Origin: Rhodovulum tesquicola
GTDB lineage: Bacteria; Pseudomonadota; Alphaproteobacteria; Rhodobacterales; Rhodobacteraceae
Direction of reading: 5' to 3'
Assembly (NCBI RefSeq): GCF_024128855.1
Contig: NZ_JAMYDV010000027.1
Coordinates: 1-32,014, forward strand
DNA length: 32,014 bases
Shown here: piece by piece, positions 1 through 7,000 of the stretch
Layout: every line of letters begins with the position of its first letter
Position numbering within the stretch: the first letter of the stretch is position 1
Position numbers and translations under genes: made by a program
The notes under the pieces: generated by a model
What the model saw: the letters and a program-made list of their open reading frames with translations, nothing else
Told to the model about the DNA's origin: nothing
Database searches by the model: none

Positions 1-69
1 CATTCGGCGCTTGGCGGAAGGACACCGGTTGAGGCCCATCAGGGCCAAGACCTGAAGGCGGCGGCATGA
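1..69 (+). CDS. IS3-family transposase OrfB, C-terminal end (5' truncated by window edge)
   Basis: Frame 1 reads through from the window edge to a TGA at 67-69. The 22 residues include HSALGGRTPVEAH, which closely matches the last part of the rve/DDE integrase domain of IS3-family OrfB proteins (usual form RPHSALGGRTPVEAY). The catalytic DDE residues lie outside the window. The frame stops 56 bases before the apparent element end, which is the usual layout for OrfB and the right inverted repeat. Whether the element is intact cannot be judged from here. Confidence 0.75.
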   Translation, partial: HSALGGRTPVEAHQGQDLKAAA

Positions 70-125
70 TCAACAGGCAAGCTTAGCAACGCCGCAAATC
101 TGTCCAGAAAACGGGGACCACCTCA
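1..125 (+). mobile_element. Right end of an IS3-family insertion sequence
   Basis: After the transposase stop at 69 there is a short non-coding tail. Its last part (about 101-125) is rich in runs of A and G and finishes in CA, as IS3-family ends do (5'-TG...CA-3'). Immediately after it, from about 126, the reading frame of an unrelated IS110 transposase begins in mid-protein, so the junction is well placed. The exact last base and any target duplication cannot be fixed without the left end. Confidence 0.55.
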
Positions 126-126
126 G

Positions 127-324
127 TTGATCGTGGGGGCGATGTCCGTCGTGCATTGGCGAGGGCGCGATGGCGGCAGGCCCGGGTCGTGGCTCTCCCG
201 CATGCTGGCCCGGAAACCGCGCATGCTGGTCGCGATCGCCCTGGCCAACAAGATGGCCCGGATGGTCTGGGCCATGCTCTCGCGCAACGAGGACTACCGG
301 GATCCGGTCGGCGCGGTCTGCTGA
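127..324 (+). pseudogene. IS110-family transposase, C-terminal remnant
   Basis: This open frame of 65 codons carries the segment MLARKPRMLVAIALANKMAR and ends in EDYRDP, the typical C-terminal part of IS110/IS116/IS902 transposases downstream of their catalytic Ser region. The N-terminal DEDD domain and the helix-hairpin-helix part are missing. The frame simply begins at the IS3 junction near 125, and TTG at 127 is unlikely to be a real start. The likely history is insertion of the IS3 element into, or recombination with, an older IS110 copy. A separate IS110 N-terminus lies at 25811, but the two pieces do not overlap, so common origin cannot be tested here. Confidence 0.8.
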
Positions 325-740
325 CCGCGGCCGCCGGAGCGTCGGCGATGTGAGGAGGACGACGACCAGCATGGGCAAATGATCGACAAGATCCGGAACG
401 GGAAAACCAGTGGCGTCCAACGCGCCCGAGCTCGCAATTTTGATCTGGACCCCGGTCCGCGCATCACCATACCGGCCCGCGGCATGTCACGGCCGCACCT
501 CAGAGGCCTGAAACATGACCGCATCCGATCACATGCTCAGAAGGTCAGAAAATCCTTGCGTCGAAGGGGGCATCCAAACATGGACGCCGATAAGGGGGCA
601 CGATTCAGTGCCGATTGACATACTGATGCGAGTTAGTGCCGCTTGGTCGGCAAGCGGCGAGAATGACGTCCATGGCGCTTGCGGCCGCCCGATTCTTCGG
701 CCGGCGCGCGGCGCCTCCCCCCGGAGAAGGAACTCGGATC
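325..740. other. Gene-free stretch after the IS110 remnant
   Basis: No convincing gene is seen. The first part is probably the 3' non-coding tail of the IS110 element, and its right boundary could not be located. The last 120 bases form the leader of the CsbD gene. The short frames here lack family resemblance and consistent G/C third positions. Confidence 0.5.
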
Positions 741-914
741 ATGGACAAGGATCGCATCAAGGGAACCGCGAAGCAGGCCGAAGGCGCCGTCAAGGAAGGA
801 TTTGGCAAGCTGACCGGCGACAAGGCGCTTGAGGTCGAGGGCAAGATCGAGAAGGTCGAAGGCAAGGTTCAGAAGACCTACGGTCAGGCGAAGGACGACC
901 TGCGCAAGGCCTGA
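741..914 (+). CDS. CsbD family stress protein
   Basis: This is a 57-aa hydrophilic protein beginning MDKDRIKGTAKQAEGAVKEG, the diagnostic start of the CsbD family (PF05532), followed by a charged helical stretch and ending in AKDDLRKA. CsbD-like proteins are abundant, stress-induced bacterial proteins of unknown biochemical role; in Bacillus csbD depends on sigma-B. The ATG at 741 was chosen because it starts the family domain and has GGAGAAGG about 10 bases upstream; a longer frame back to 636 adds residues unlike the family. The gene is followed 38 bases later by another small gene on the same strand, probably one transcript. No GGAAC-type promoter was seen upstream, although IS debris lies close by. 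Confidence 0.9.
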   Translation: MDKDRIKGTAKQAEGAVKEGFGKLTGDKALEVEGKIEKVEGKVQKTYGQAKDDLRKA

Positions 915-952
915 GGCCCACGACACCGAAACGCAGCGAAAGGTCGGTTCCA

Positions 953-1114
953 ATGGAGAAGAACAAGAAGAAGAAGGCCGGAACCGGCGCCCCGAAGGGC
1001 GCCAGGGTGCCGAGCGAATACAAGTCCCGCGAAGCCGCAGGCAAGATCAGCCAGACCGACGCGGCGTTCCACAAGGCACCCGCCAAGGCGAAGGATGCCG
1101 CCCGCAAGGGATGA
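953..1114 (+). CDS. Small Lys/Ala-rich hypothetical protein (53 aa)
   Basis: The frame starts MEKNKKKKAGTGAPKG and continues with VPSEYKSREAAGKISQTDAA to a TGA at 1112-1114. It is very basic, has no hydrophobic segment, and shows strong G/C third positions, which supports real coding. An AAGG about ten bases before the ATG may serve as ribosome site. It follows csbD by 38 bases and is followed by a strong hairpin, so csbD and this gene probably form one unit. I do not recognise the family. The low-complexity basic composition resembles small nucleic-acid-binding or stress proteins, but no function is claimed. Confidence 0.65.
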   Translation: MEKNKKKKAGTGAPKGARVPSEYKSREAAGKISQTDAAFHKAPAKAKDAARKG

Positions 1115-1128
1115 TGCCATTGCCGGAT

Positions 1129-1161
1129 GGCCCCGCCGCGACACCCTCGCGCGGCGGGGCC
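1129..1161 (+). terminator. GC-rich hairpin, likely terminator or attenuator
   Basis: A perfect 12-bp inverted repeat (GGCCCCGCCGCG at 1129-1140 and its complement at 1150-1161) encloses a 9-base loop. It lies 14 bases after the 53-aa gene. There is no T-run, so it may act as a weak terminator or as an mRNA-stabilising 3' structure. Confidence 0.55.
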
Positions 1162-1193
1162 GTCATCCGTGACGATCCCGAAAGGACACCACC

Positions 1194-1349
1194 ATGCTCG
1201 GCACCATTCTCATCGTCATTCTCGTCCTGATGCTCCTCGGGGTGCTGCCCACCTGGAGCCACAGCCGCTCGTGGGGCTATGCGCCCAGCGGCACCATCGG
1301 CCTGATCCTCGTGATCCTGATCGTGCTGGTGCTGACCGGCCGCCTGTGA
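1194..1349 (+). CDS. DUF3309 family small membrane protein (51 aa)
   Basis: The protein starts MLGTILIVILVLMLLGVLPT, then has a short polar turn (WSHSRSWGYAPSG) and a second hydrophobic helix ending VLVLTGRL. This two-helix hairpin with the central W/Y/P/G motif is the DUF3309 pattern, common in proteobacteria and of unknown function; it is expected in the inner membrane. AAAGGA lies about ten bases before the ATG. It is separated from the upstream small genes by a hairpin and followed by a clear terminator. It is too short for most gene finders. Confidence 0.88.
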   Translation: MLGTILIVILVLMLLGVLPTWSHSRSWGYAPSGTIGLILVILIVLVLTGRL

Positions 1350-1396
1350 CGCGCCCCTGACGGTCAGGCCCCCGGCCTGCTCGGACAAGGCCGGGT

Positions 1397-1425
1397 AAGG
1401 AGACGGGACGCGCCCCGTCTCCTTT
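1397..1425. terminator. Bidirectional terminator
   Basis: An 11-bp perfect stem (AAGGAGACGGG at 1397-1407 and its complement at 1414-1424) has a 6-base loop, with A's at one foot and T's at the other. It sits between the end of the DUF3309 gene (+) and the end of the 77-aa gene (-), so it can serve both. Confidence 0.75.
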
Positions 1426-1438
1426 CGCGTCGGTTCGC

Positions 1439-1672
1439 TCAGCGCCGACGCACCGAGTTGCCGCCTGCGAGGATGTTGTTGATCAGCGCGGCCACGGCGG
1501 CGTTCAGCGCATCCTTTTCGCCCGGCGGGGCGAATTCGTGCGCTGCGGCGGCATCCTTCAGGACGCCGACGATCTCCCTCTCGGGCAGGATATTGTGGTC
1601 ATTGAGCGCGAGCAGGAGCGACTCGCAGATGGCGAGTGCGGCGGTTCCGGCGATGTCGTTGGGAACGGTCAT
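1439..1672 (-). CDS. Conserved small alphaproteobacterial protein (77 aa)
   Basis: The protein reads MTVPNDIAGTAALAICESLL and continues with ALNDHNILPEREIVGVLKDA, ending ALINNILAGGNSVRRR. I recognise this as a short conserved hypothetical common in Alphaproteobacteria; no function is established to my knowledge. It is mostly helical and soluble. The ATG at 1672 was chosen because conserved sequence starts there; the frame runs open to 1852 but the extra residues look like untranslated leader. It is divergent from the Crp/Fnr gene. A perfect GGAAC-N16-CGTT site reading leftward lies about 57 bases upstream of the start, so general-stress control by an EcfG-type sigma is likely. Confidence 0.75.
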   Translation of the reverse strand: MTVPNDIAGTAALAICESLLLALNDHNILPEREIVGVLKDAAAAHEFAPPGEKDALNAAVAALINNILAGGNSVRRR

Positions 1673-1726
1673 GATCGGCTGCGCCTTCAATTCCTGGGAA
1701 ACGATTCGGATCTGCGTCGACCGCAT

Positions 1727-1753
1727 GGAACGTTCCGGTAGCATAGGCGTTCC
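1727..1753. promoter_or_regulatory. Palindromic bidirectional EcfG-type promoter
   Basis: On the plus strand GGAAC (1727-1731) is followed after exactly 16 bases by CGTT (1748-1751). On the minus strand GGAAC (1753-1749) is followed after exactly 16 bases by CGTT (1732-1729). Both match the established EcfG consensus GGAAC-N16/17-CGTT. The two promoters occupy the same 27 bases and face the divergent genes at 1672 (-) and 1851 (+). Confidence 0.75.
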
Positions 1754-1850
1754 CTGACGGTCGTGACTGATCGAGAGCAGTGTCAGGCGCTTCTTTTCGG
1801 CCCCTCGGCAGCTGCGCGACAGACAGCCCATCCTCACCGGAGCCTTTCCC

Positions 1851-2582
1851 ATGCTGATGCTGCAAAGCCCGCTGACACGAAAGCTCGCGGCCTATGTCGC
1901 CCTGTCGGGCGCCGATCTGGAGACTCTGGCGCGCCTGCACAGGCGCCGACGGAGCTTTCAGTCCGGTCACGAGCTGATCCATGAGGGGCAGGGCAGGGCC
2001 TCGGCCTTCATCCTGTCCGAAGGCTGGGCGTACTCCTACAAGCTTCTGCCGGATGGCGGGCGGCAGATCGTCGATTTTCATATCCCCGGCGACTTCCTCG
2101 GGCTGCGCAGCATCCTTTTCCGGACCGCCGATCATTCCATCGAGGCCATAACCCGCATTGAGGCGACCGAGGTCCTGGCCCCGGACATCCTGGATGCCTT
2201 TGCCGAGGCCCCGCGTCTGGCCACCGCCGTCCTCTGGGCGGCATCGCGCGACGAGGCGGTGGTGGTGGAGCATCTGGTCAACGTCGGTCGGCGTTCGGCT
2301 GAGGAGCGCATGGCGCATTTCCTGCTGGAACTCGGGGCGCGGCTGGCCCTCGTGGGGGCGGGCGACCGGACCGGTTTCGATTGCCCGCTGACGCAATATC
2401 ACCTCGCCGATGCGTTGGGGCTGAGCGCGGTGCATGTCAACCGCGTGCTGCGCCACCTGCGCGAGGAGGGCCTCGTGACCTTCCGGAACGGGCGCGTGGA
2501 CTTCGACGATTTCGACAGGCTCAAGAAGGTCGCCGCGTTCGACACCGGCTATCTCGATCAGGACGGCCCGCTGCTGCGCTGA
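1851..2582 (+). CDS. Crp/Fnr family transcriptional regulator
   Basis: The protein has 243 aa. Residues about 25-115 form a cyclic-nucleotide-binding-type jelly roll (LIHEGQGRASAFILSEGWAY, then PDGGRQIVDFHIPGDFLGL), followed by the dimer helix and a winged helix-turn-helix with the recognition segment LSAVHVNRVLRHLREEGLVT (191-210). It lacks the Cys cluster of FNR, so an oxygen-sensing iron-sulfur cluster is unlikely; the ligand is unknown. The ATG at 1851 has GGAG ten bases upstream; an in-frame ATG at 1857 is an alternative. It is divergent from the 77-aa gene, sharing a palindromic EcfG-type promoter about 100 bases upstream, and convergent with the 64-aa gene. A broken paralogue of its C-terminal 53 residues (38 of 53 identical by my alignment) is fused to a transposase at 25811-26419. 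Confidence 0.93.
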   Translation: MLMLQSPLTRKLAAYVALSGADLETLARLHRRRRSFQSGHELIHEGQGRASAFILSEGWAYSYKLLPDGGRQIVDFHIPGDFLGLRSILFRTADHSIEAITRIEATEVLAPDILDAFAEAPRLATAVLWAASRDEAVVVEHLVNVGRRSAEERMAHFLLELGARLALVGAGDRTGFDCPLTQYHLADALGLSAVHVNRVLRHLREEGLVTFRNGRVDFDDFDRLKKVAAFDTGYLDQDGPLLR

Positions 2583-2588
2583 GTGCCC

Positions 2589-2611
2589 TCCCCGGCAGGT
2601 CCAGCCGGGGA
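2589..2611. terminator. Hairpin between convergent genes
   Basis: The stem CCCCGGC (2590-2596) and GCCGGGG (2604-2610) is extended by one T-A pair, with a 7-base loop. It is placed between the stop of the Crp/Fnr gene and the stop of the 64-aa gene. It probably ends both transcripts, although no long T-run is present. Confidence 0.55.
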
Positions 2612-2627
2612 AGGTCAGTGCGGACGC

Positions 2628-2822
2628 TTATGCCAGCGCGCGGGCGGCTGCGTCCAGTTCGCGGCTGCACTCGCTGTCGTGCTTTGCGGCCATGGCCTTC
2701 TCGGCCGCCTGATAATGCTTCAGCGCGGCGTCCTTCTTCGGTCCGGCGGGCGCCTTGTCCCAGGCCGCCTTGACGTACTTCATCTTCTCGGCGGTGCCGG
2801 GTACGGGGGATTTCGCGTCCAT
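2628..2822 (-). CDS. Small helical conserved protein (64 aa), copy 1
   Basis: The protein starts MDAKSPVPGTAEKMKYVKAA and has the conserved core WDKAPAGPKKDAALKHYQAA, then a charged helix ending RELDAAARALA. It is predicted soluble and largely alpha-helical. I recognise the core as a short conserved hypothetical of Rhodobacterales-type genomes; function unknown. A paralogue with an almost identical core lies at 26223-26666, also convergent with a Crp/Fnr sequence, so this gene pair is a conserved module. AAGGA lies about ten bases before the chosen ATG; the frame is open further upstream but only the part from 2822 resembles the paralogue. Confidence 0.85.
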   Translation of the reverse strand: MDAKSPVPGTAEKMKYVKAAWDKAPAGPKKDAALKHYQAAEKAMAAKHDSECSRELDAAARALA

Positions 2823-2862
2823 GGGCTTCGTCCTTGCTGGGTCTGCCCGAATTGACGAAGCC

Positions 2863-2903
2863 TCCCTGCCGGGCCGGACCAGTGCCCGGTTGCCGAGCAG
2901 GGA
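2863..2903 (-). promoter_or_regulatory. Nested hairpin in the leader of the 64-aa gene
   Basis: An outer stem TCCCTGC (2863-2869) with GCAGGGA (2897-2903) encloses a GC-rich inner stem-loop (CCGGGC/GCCCGG). It begins 41 bases upstream of the start codon. The paralogue at 26666 also has a hairpin upstream (26700-26752). A leader or operator role is inference only. Confidence 0.3.
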
Positions 2904-3102
2904 AGCCTCGCCGTCGCTTGAAACAGACAACCGACGGCGGAATATGGTGCCGTCATGAACACCCTACCGACGCTTCTCGCGGGTGGTACTGACGTAGGTT
3001 GGCGTCGCACGGATTAGTGTCGCCACGATCCATGACCCCCGGAAAAGCGATGGGGCCGGGGTTGCCCCCGGCCCTCGCCACTGTCGCAACCGACTTCTGA
3101 GT

Positions 3103-3747
3103 TCAGTTGGTCGGTGTGATCACGATCTCGACCCGGCGGTTCTGCGCCCGGCCGGCGGCGGTCGCATTGGACGTGATCGGCTCGTAGAAGCCGCGCCCGG
3201 AGACCGTGATCCGCGACGCGGCGGTCCCGGCGGCGATGAGCTCGCGCGCCACCGCCATCGCCCGCTCCTGGCTGAGCTGGTTGTTGTAGGCCGCCGAGCC
3301 GACATTGTCGGTGTGCCCCACCACGCGGACCGTCGAGGCCGGATGCTGCCGCAGACTGTCCGATACCGCTCGCAGCGCCGGACGGAACCCCGGATCGACC
3401 ACCGACGACGCGGTGCGGAACGTGACCGCCTCCGGCAGGATGACCCGAAGCTGGGATCCGGTGTTGGTGATGTCGGCTCCGGTGCCGGCAAGCGAGCTTC
3501 GCAACTCCCGTTCCTGCGCTGCCATCTGCGCCCCGATGGCGCCGCCGACGGCCGCTCCGACCGCGCCGCCGATGACCGTCGCCCGGGTATTGCCGCCGAT
3601 GACCTGGCCTGCTGCGGCCCCGGTCAGCCCGCCGATGGTCGCGCCGGTCCCGGGCTGGTTGTACGAACCGTCGGGATTGGTGCACCCCGCCAGTGTCAGC
3701 GCTGCCGCCGTGATGGCAATCGCGATAGTCCTTCCATATCCGCCCAT
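3103..3747 (-). CDS. OmpA-family lipoprotein with glycine-zipper domain
   Basis: The protein has 214 aa. Residues 1-22 form a lipoprotein signal ending in the lipobox LAGC (Cys22). A glycine-zipper stretch follows (GATIGGLTGAAAGQVIGG, then AVGAAVGGAIGAQM). The C-terminal half, about residues 95-212, is an OmpA-like peptidoglycan-binding domain with GHTDN, NNQLSQERA and GRAQNRRVEI. It should sit in the outer membrane with its C-terminus on peptidoglycan, as YiaD/Pal-like proteins do, tying envelope layers together. The ATG at 3747 gives a proper signal peptide; a longer frame to 3837 adds non-signal residues. It stands alone between the 64-aa gene and the large glucan synthase, both on the same strand, with 280 bases on one side and 270 on the other. 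Confidence 0.92.
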   Translation of the reverse strand: MGGYGRTIAIAITAAALTLAGCTNPDGSYNQPGTGATIGGLTGAAAGQVIGGNTRATVIGGAVGAAVGGAIGAQMAAQERELRSSLAGTGADITNTGSQLRVILPEAVTFRTASSVVDPGFRPALRAVSDSLRQHPASTVRVVGHTDNVGSAAYNNQLSQERAMAVARELIAAGTAASRITVSGRGFYEPITSNATAAGRAQNRRVEIVITPTN

Positions 3748-4016
3748 CGTGCATCCCCCTTGATGGAGAGCCCCGGCCATGCATGTGCGCGACTGACTCC
3801 CCCCAATGATCCGGACAATGGCAGGGACGCGGATCATCCGGGCTGATCTGAATTAGCTTGAAATCAAAAATACTTGGGCTTTCCGCGCGCAGAGCACCGC
3901 GTCGGGCCGGCTTGGGGTCGACGGGTTTCGCGGGGGCCGGGTGAAGGTCCGTCAAGTGCTGTCGGGGCGGTGAAAACCAGGCCCCGCTGGCCGGCGCGGC
4001 AACGGCGCGGTCCGCC

Positions 4017-7000
4017 TCACATGACCGGGGGCGAAGGGACAGGACTCAGGGTGACGGCCAGACGGTGCGATCCGCCCGAGAGCTTGACGGTCAGCCGCCC
4101 GTCTGCCGGGTGAAGGGGCGCGCCATCCAGCGTCGCCGTGGCAATGCCGTGGCCGGTCCGGCCGGGGTTGTCGATGGTGATTGCCAGCCGGGTTCTGCCG
4201 ATCGTGACGGTGGCGGACATCCGCGGCCAGGCTTTCGGAAAGCAGGGGTTCAGGACGAGGTCCCCGCCTGCGCGGGTCAGACCCAGCAGGCCCTCGATCC
4301 CCGCGCGATACATCCAGGCCGCCGACCCGGTGTACCACGTCCAGCCGCCGCGCCCCGCATGGGGCGCGCTGGCATAGACATCGGCGGCGACCACATAGGG
4401 CTCGACCTTGTAGCGGGCGGCATCCTCTGGCGTCAGGGCGTGGTTGATCGGGTTGAGCATCGCGAACAGCCGCCCCGCGGCGTCGCCGTCGCCCATGCGG
4501 GCGTGTGCCAGCACCGCCCAGATCGCAGCGTGCGTGTACTGCCCGCCGTTTTCGCGCAGGCCCGGGGGATAACCCTTGATGTAGCCCGGATCCTGCGGGG
4601 TGGCGTCGAAGGGCGGCGCGAACAGCAGGGCGAGGCCGGGGTCGGGGCGGATCAGGTGTTCGGTCATCGACGCCATGGCGGACGCGGCGCGCTCGGGATC
4701 TGCCGCGCCCGAGAGGACGGCCCAGCTCTGCGCGATGCTGTCGATGCGGCATTCCCGGGATGCGGCCGACCCCAGTGGCGTGCCGTCGTCATAGGTGCCG
4801 CGGCGATACCAGGCGCCGTCCCAGCCCTCGCGTTCTATGGCCTGCCGCACCGCCTCGGCGTGGCGGCGCCAGCGTTCGGCCCGCGCAAGGTCGCGGGGCC
4901 GCGCCAGCGGCGCCATTGCCTCGATGGTGGCGATCAGCAGCCAGCCCAGCCAGACCGAGGTGCCGCGCCCCCTCTCGCCCACGCGGTTCATGCCGTCATT
5001 CCAGTCGCCTGTGCCGATCAGCGGCATGCCGTTCTCGCCGGTCAGCGAGATCGCCTGATCGAGGCCCCGCGCGCAGTGTTCGAACAGGCTTGCGCTCTGG
5101 TCCGAGACGCTGGGCAGGAAGAAATCGTCATGCACGCCCGGCAGCAGCGCCGGGCCCTCGATAAAGGGCACCTCCTCGTCCAGCACGTCGGCATCGCCGG
5201 ACACCGCCACATACTGCGCCACCGCATGGCCCAGCCAGACCCGGTCGTCCGAGATCCGGGTGCGCACGCCTTGGCCCGAATGCGGCAGCCACCAGTGCAG
5301 AACATCGCCTTCGGGGAACTGGCGCGCGGCCGCACGCAGCAGATGCGCCCGCGTCAGGTCCGGCCGCAGGGCGGCCAGCGCCATGCCGTCCTGCAACTGG
5401 TCGCGGAAGCCGTAGGCGCCGCTGGCCTGATAGAACCCCGCCCGCGCCCAGATCCGGCAGGCGAGCGTCTGATAGAGCAGCCAGCCGTTCAGCATGATGT
5501 CCATCGCGCGGTCGGGCGAGGTCACCTGAACTGCGCCCAGCAGGTCTGCCCAGTGTTCCGTCACTTCGGCAAGCGTCGCCTCGGGGTCGGTGGCGCGATG
5601 GCGCAGGATCAATTCGCGCGCTGCCTCGCGGCTGTCGGCCTGGCCCAGCAGGAACAGCACCTCCACGCTCTCGCCCGGGGCCAGCACGATGCGGCGTTGC
5701 AGGGCGGCGCAGGGGTCGAGCGCGGGGCCGGTTCGGCCGGACAGGGGCGCGGCCCCGATCCCCTCGGGGTTTGCCATGCCGCCGCCGACGCCGAGGATCT
5801 CGGCCCGGTCGGCGCTGTGGCTGGCGGTGCCGGCGCCCAGATCGGCGAAGGCCACGCGTCCCGCGAAGGCGAGGGAGAACGGGTTGCGGGCAAGGATGGC
5901 GCCGGTCTCCGGGTCGGCCTCGGTGATGACATGGCGCAGGGTCGCTCCGCGCGACGGCCCCAGCACCCATTCGACATAGGCGGTCACCGACAGCGGACGC
6001 GGGCGGTCGGTGGTATTGCGCAGCGTCAGGCGGGTGATCTTGACGGGGTCCTCCAGCGGCACGAACTGCACCATCCGCGCGTCGATCGCGTTGGCGGCAT
6101 GCTCGAAAGTGCTGTGGCCGAATCCGTGGCGCGCGACATAGAGGCCGCTGTCGCGGATCGGTCGAGCCGTCGGCGTCCAGGTCGCGCCGCTGTCGAGGTC
6201 GTGCAGCAAGATCGCCTCGCCCGCCGGGTCCATGACGGGGTCGTTCGACCAGGGCGTGATCTGATTCTCGCGGCTGTTGACGGCCCAGACATGGCCCGCG
6301 CCCAGCGCCGAGACCTGAAAGCCGAAGCCCGGGTTGGCGATCACGTTGATCCAGGGGGCTGGCGTCGTCTGCCCATCGCGCAGGACGGTGACGTATTCGC
6401 GCCCGCCGTCAGCAAAGCCGCCGGTGCCGTTGAAGAACTCCAGCCTGGAGGTGTCGAAGGCTGGGGCGGACGGCCCTGCGGTTTGCGGGCGGGCGAGCGC
6501 CCGCCGTCGCGGCGGGGTGGCGGCGGGCGCCGCGTCGATCTGCTGGCCGATGCTGCCCCGGCCGGCGACCAGCACCACACTGGCCACAGCCAGCAGCAGT
6601 GCCCGCGCCTCCGGCCCGATCAGGTCGCTGCGCAGCACATGTACCGCGCCGTCGGCCATCCCCTCGGGCGGCTGCGCGCGCGGCCGCGACCGGGCCGAGC
6701 GCACCGCGACCTCGATCATGGTCTGCAAATCCTGCATATAGGAGGCCGCGCGGTCGTTCAGCACCACCACATCGACGGCAAGCTGCCGCATCCGCAGGTA
6801 TTCATGGGCCGCCAGAACCTCCTGCAATCTTGGCGCGTCCTCTGCATCCTCGATGCGCAACAGGATGATGGGCAGATCGCCCGAGATCGCATGGGGCCAC
6901 AGCGCAGACTGAGGCCCCGCCCCGGCCAGGATGGTGGCGGCGGGCGCCCGCAACCGGGCGTCCGCCCGGATCAGCATGCCGCCGAGGCGCTGGAAATCGG

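Noticed and set aside
3014-3955. Minus-strand 313-codon frame over the OmpA-like gene
   Set aside because: It is out of frame with the clear lipoprotein/OmpA sequence and has His/Arg/Gly-rich shadow composition.
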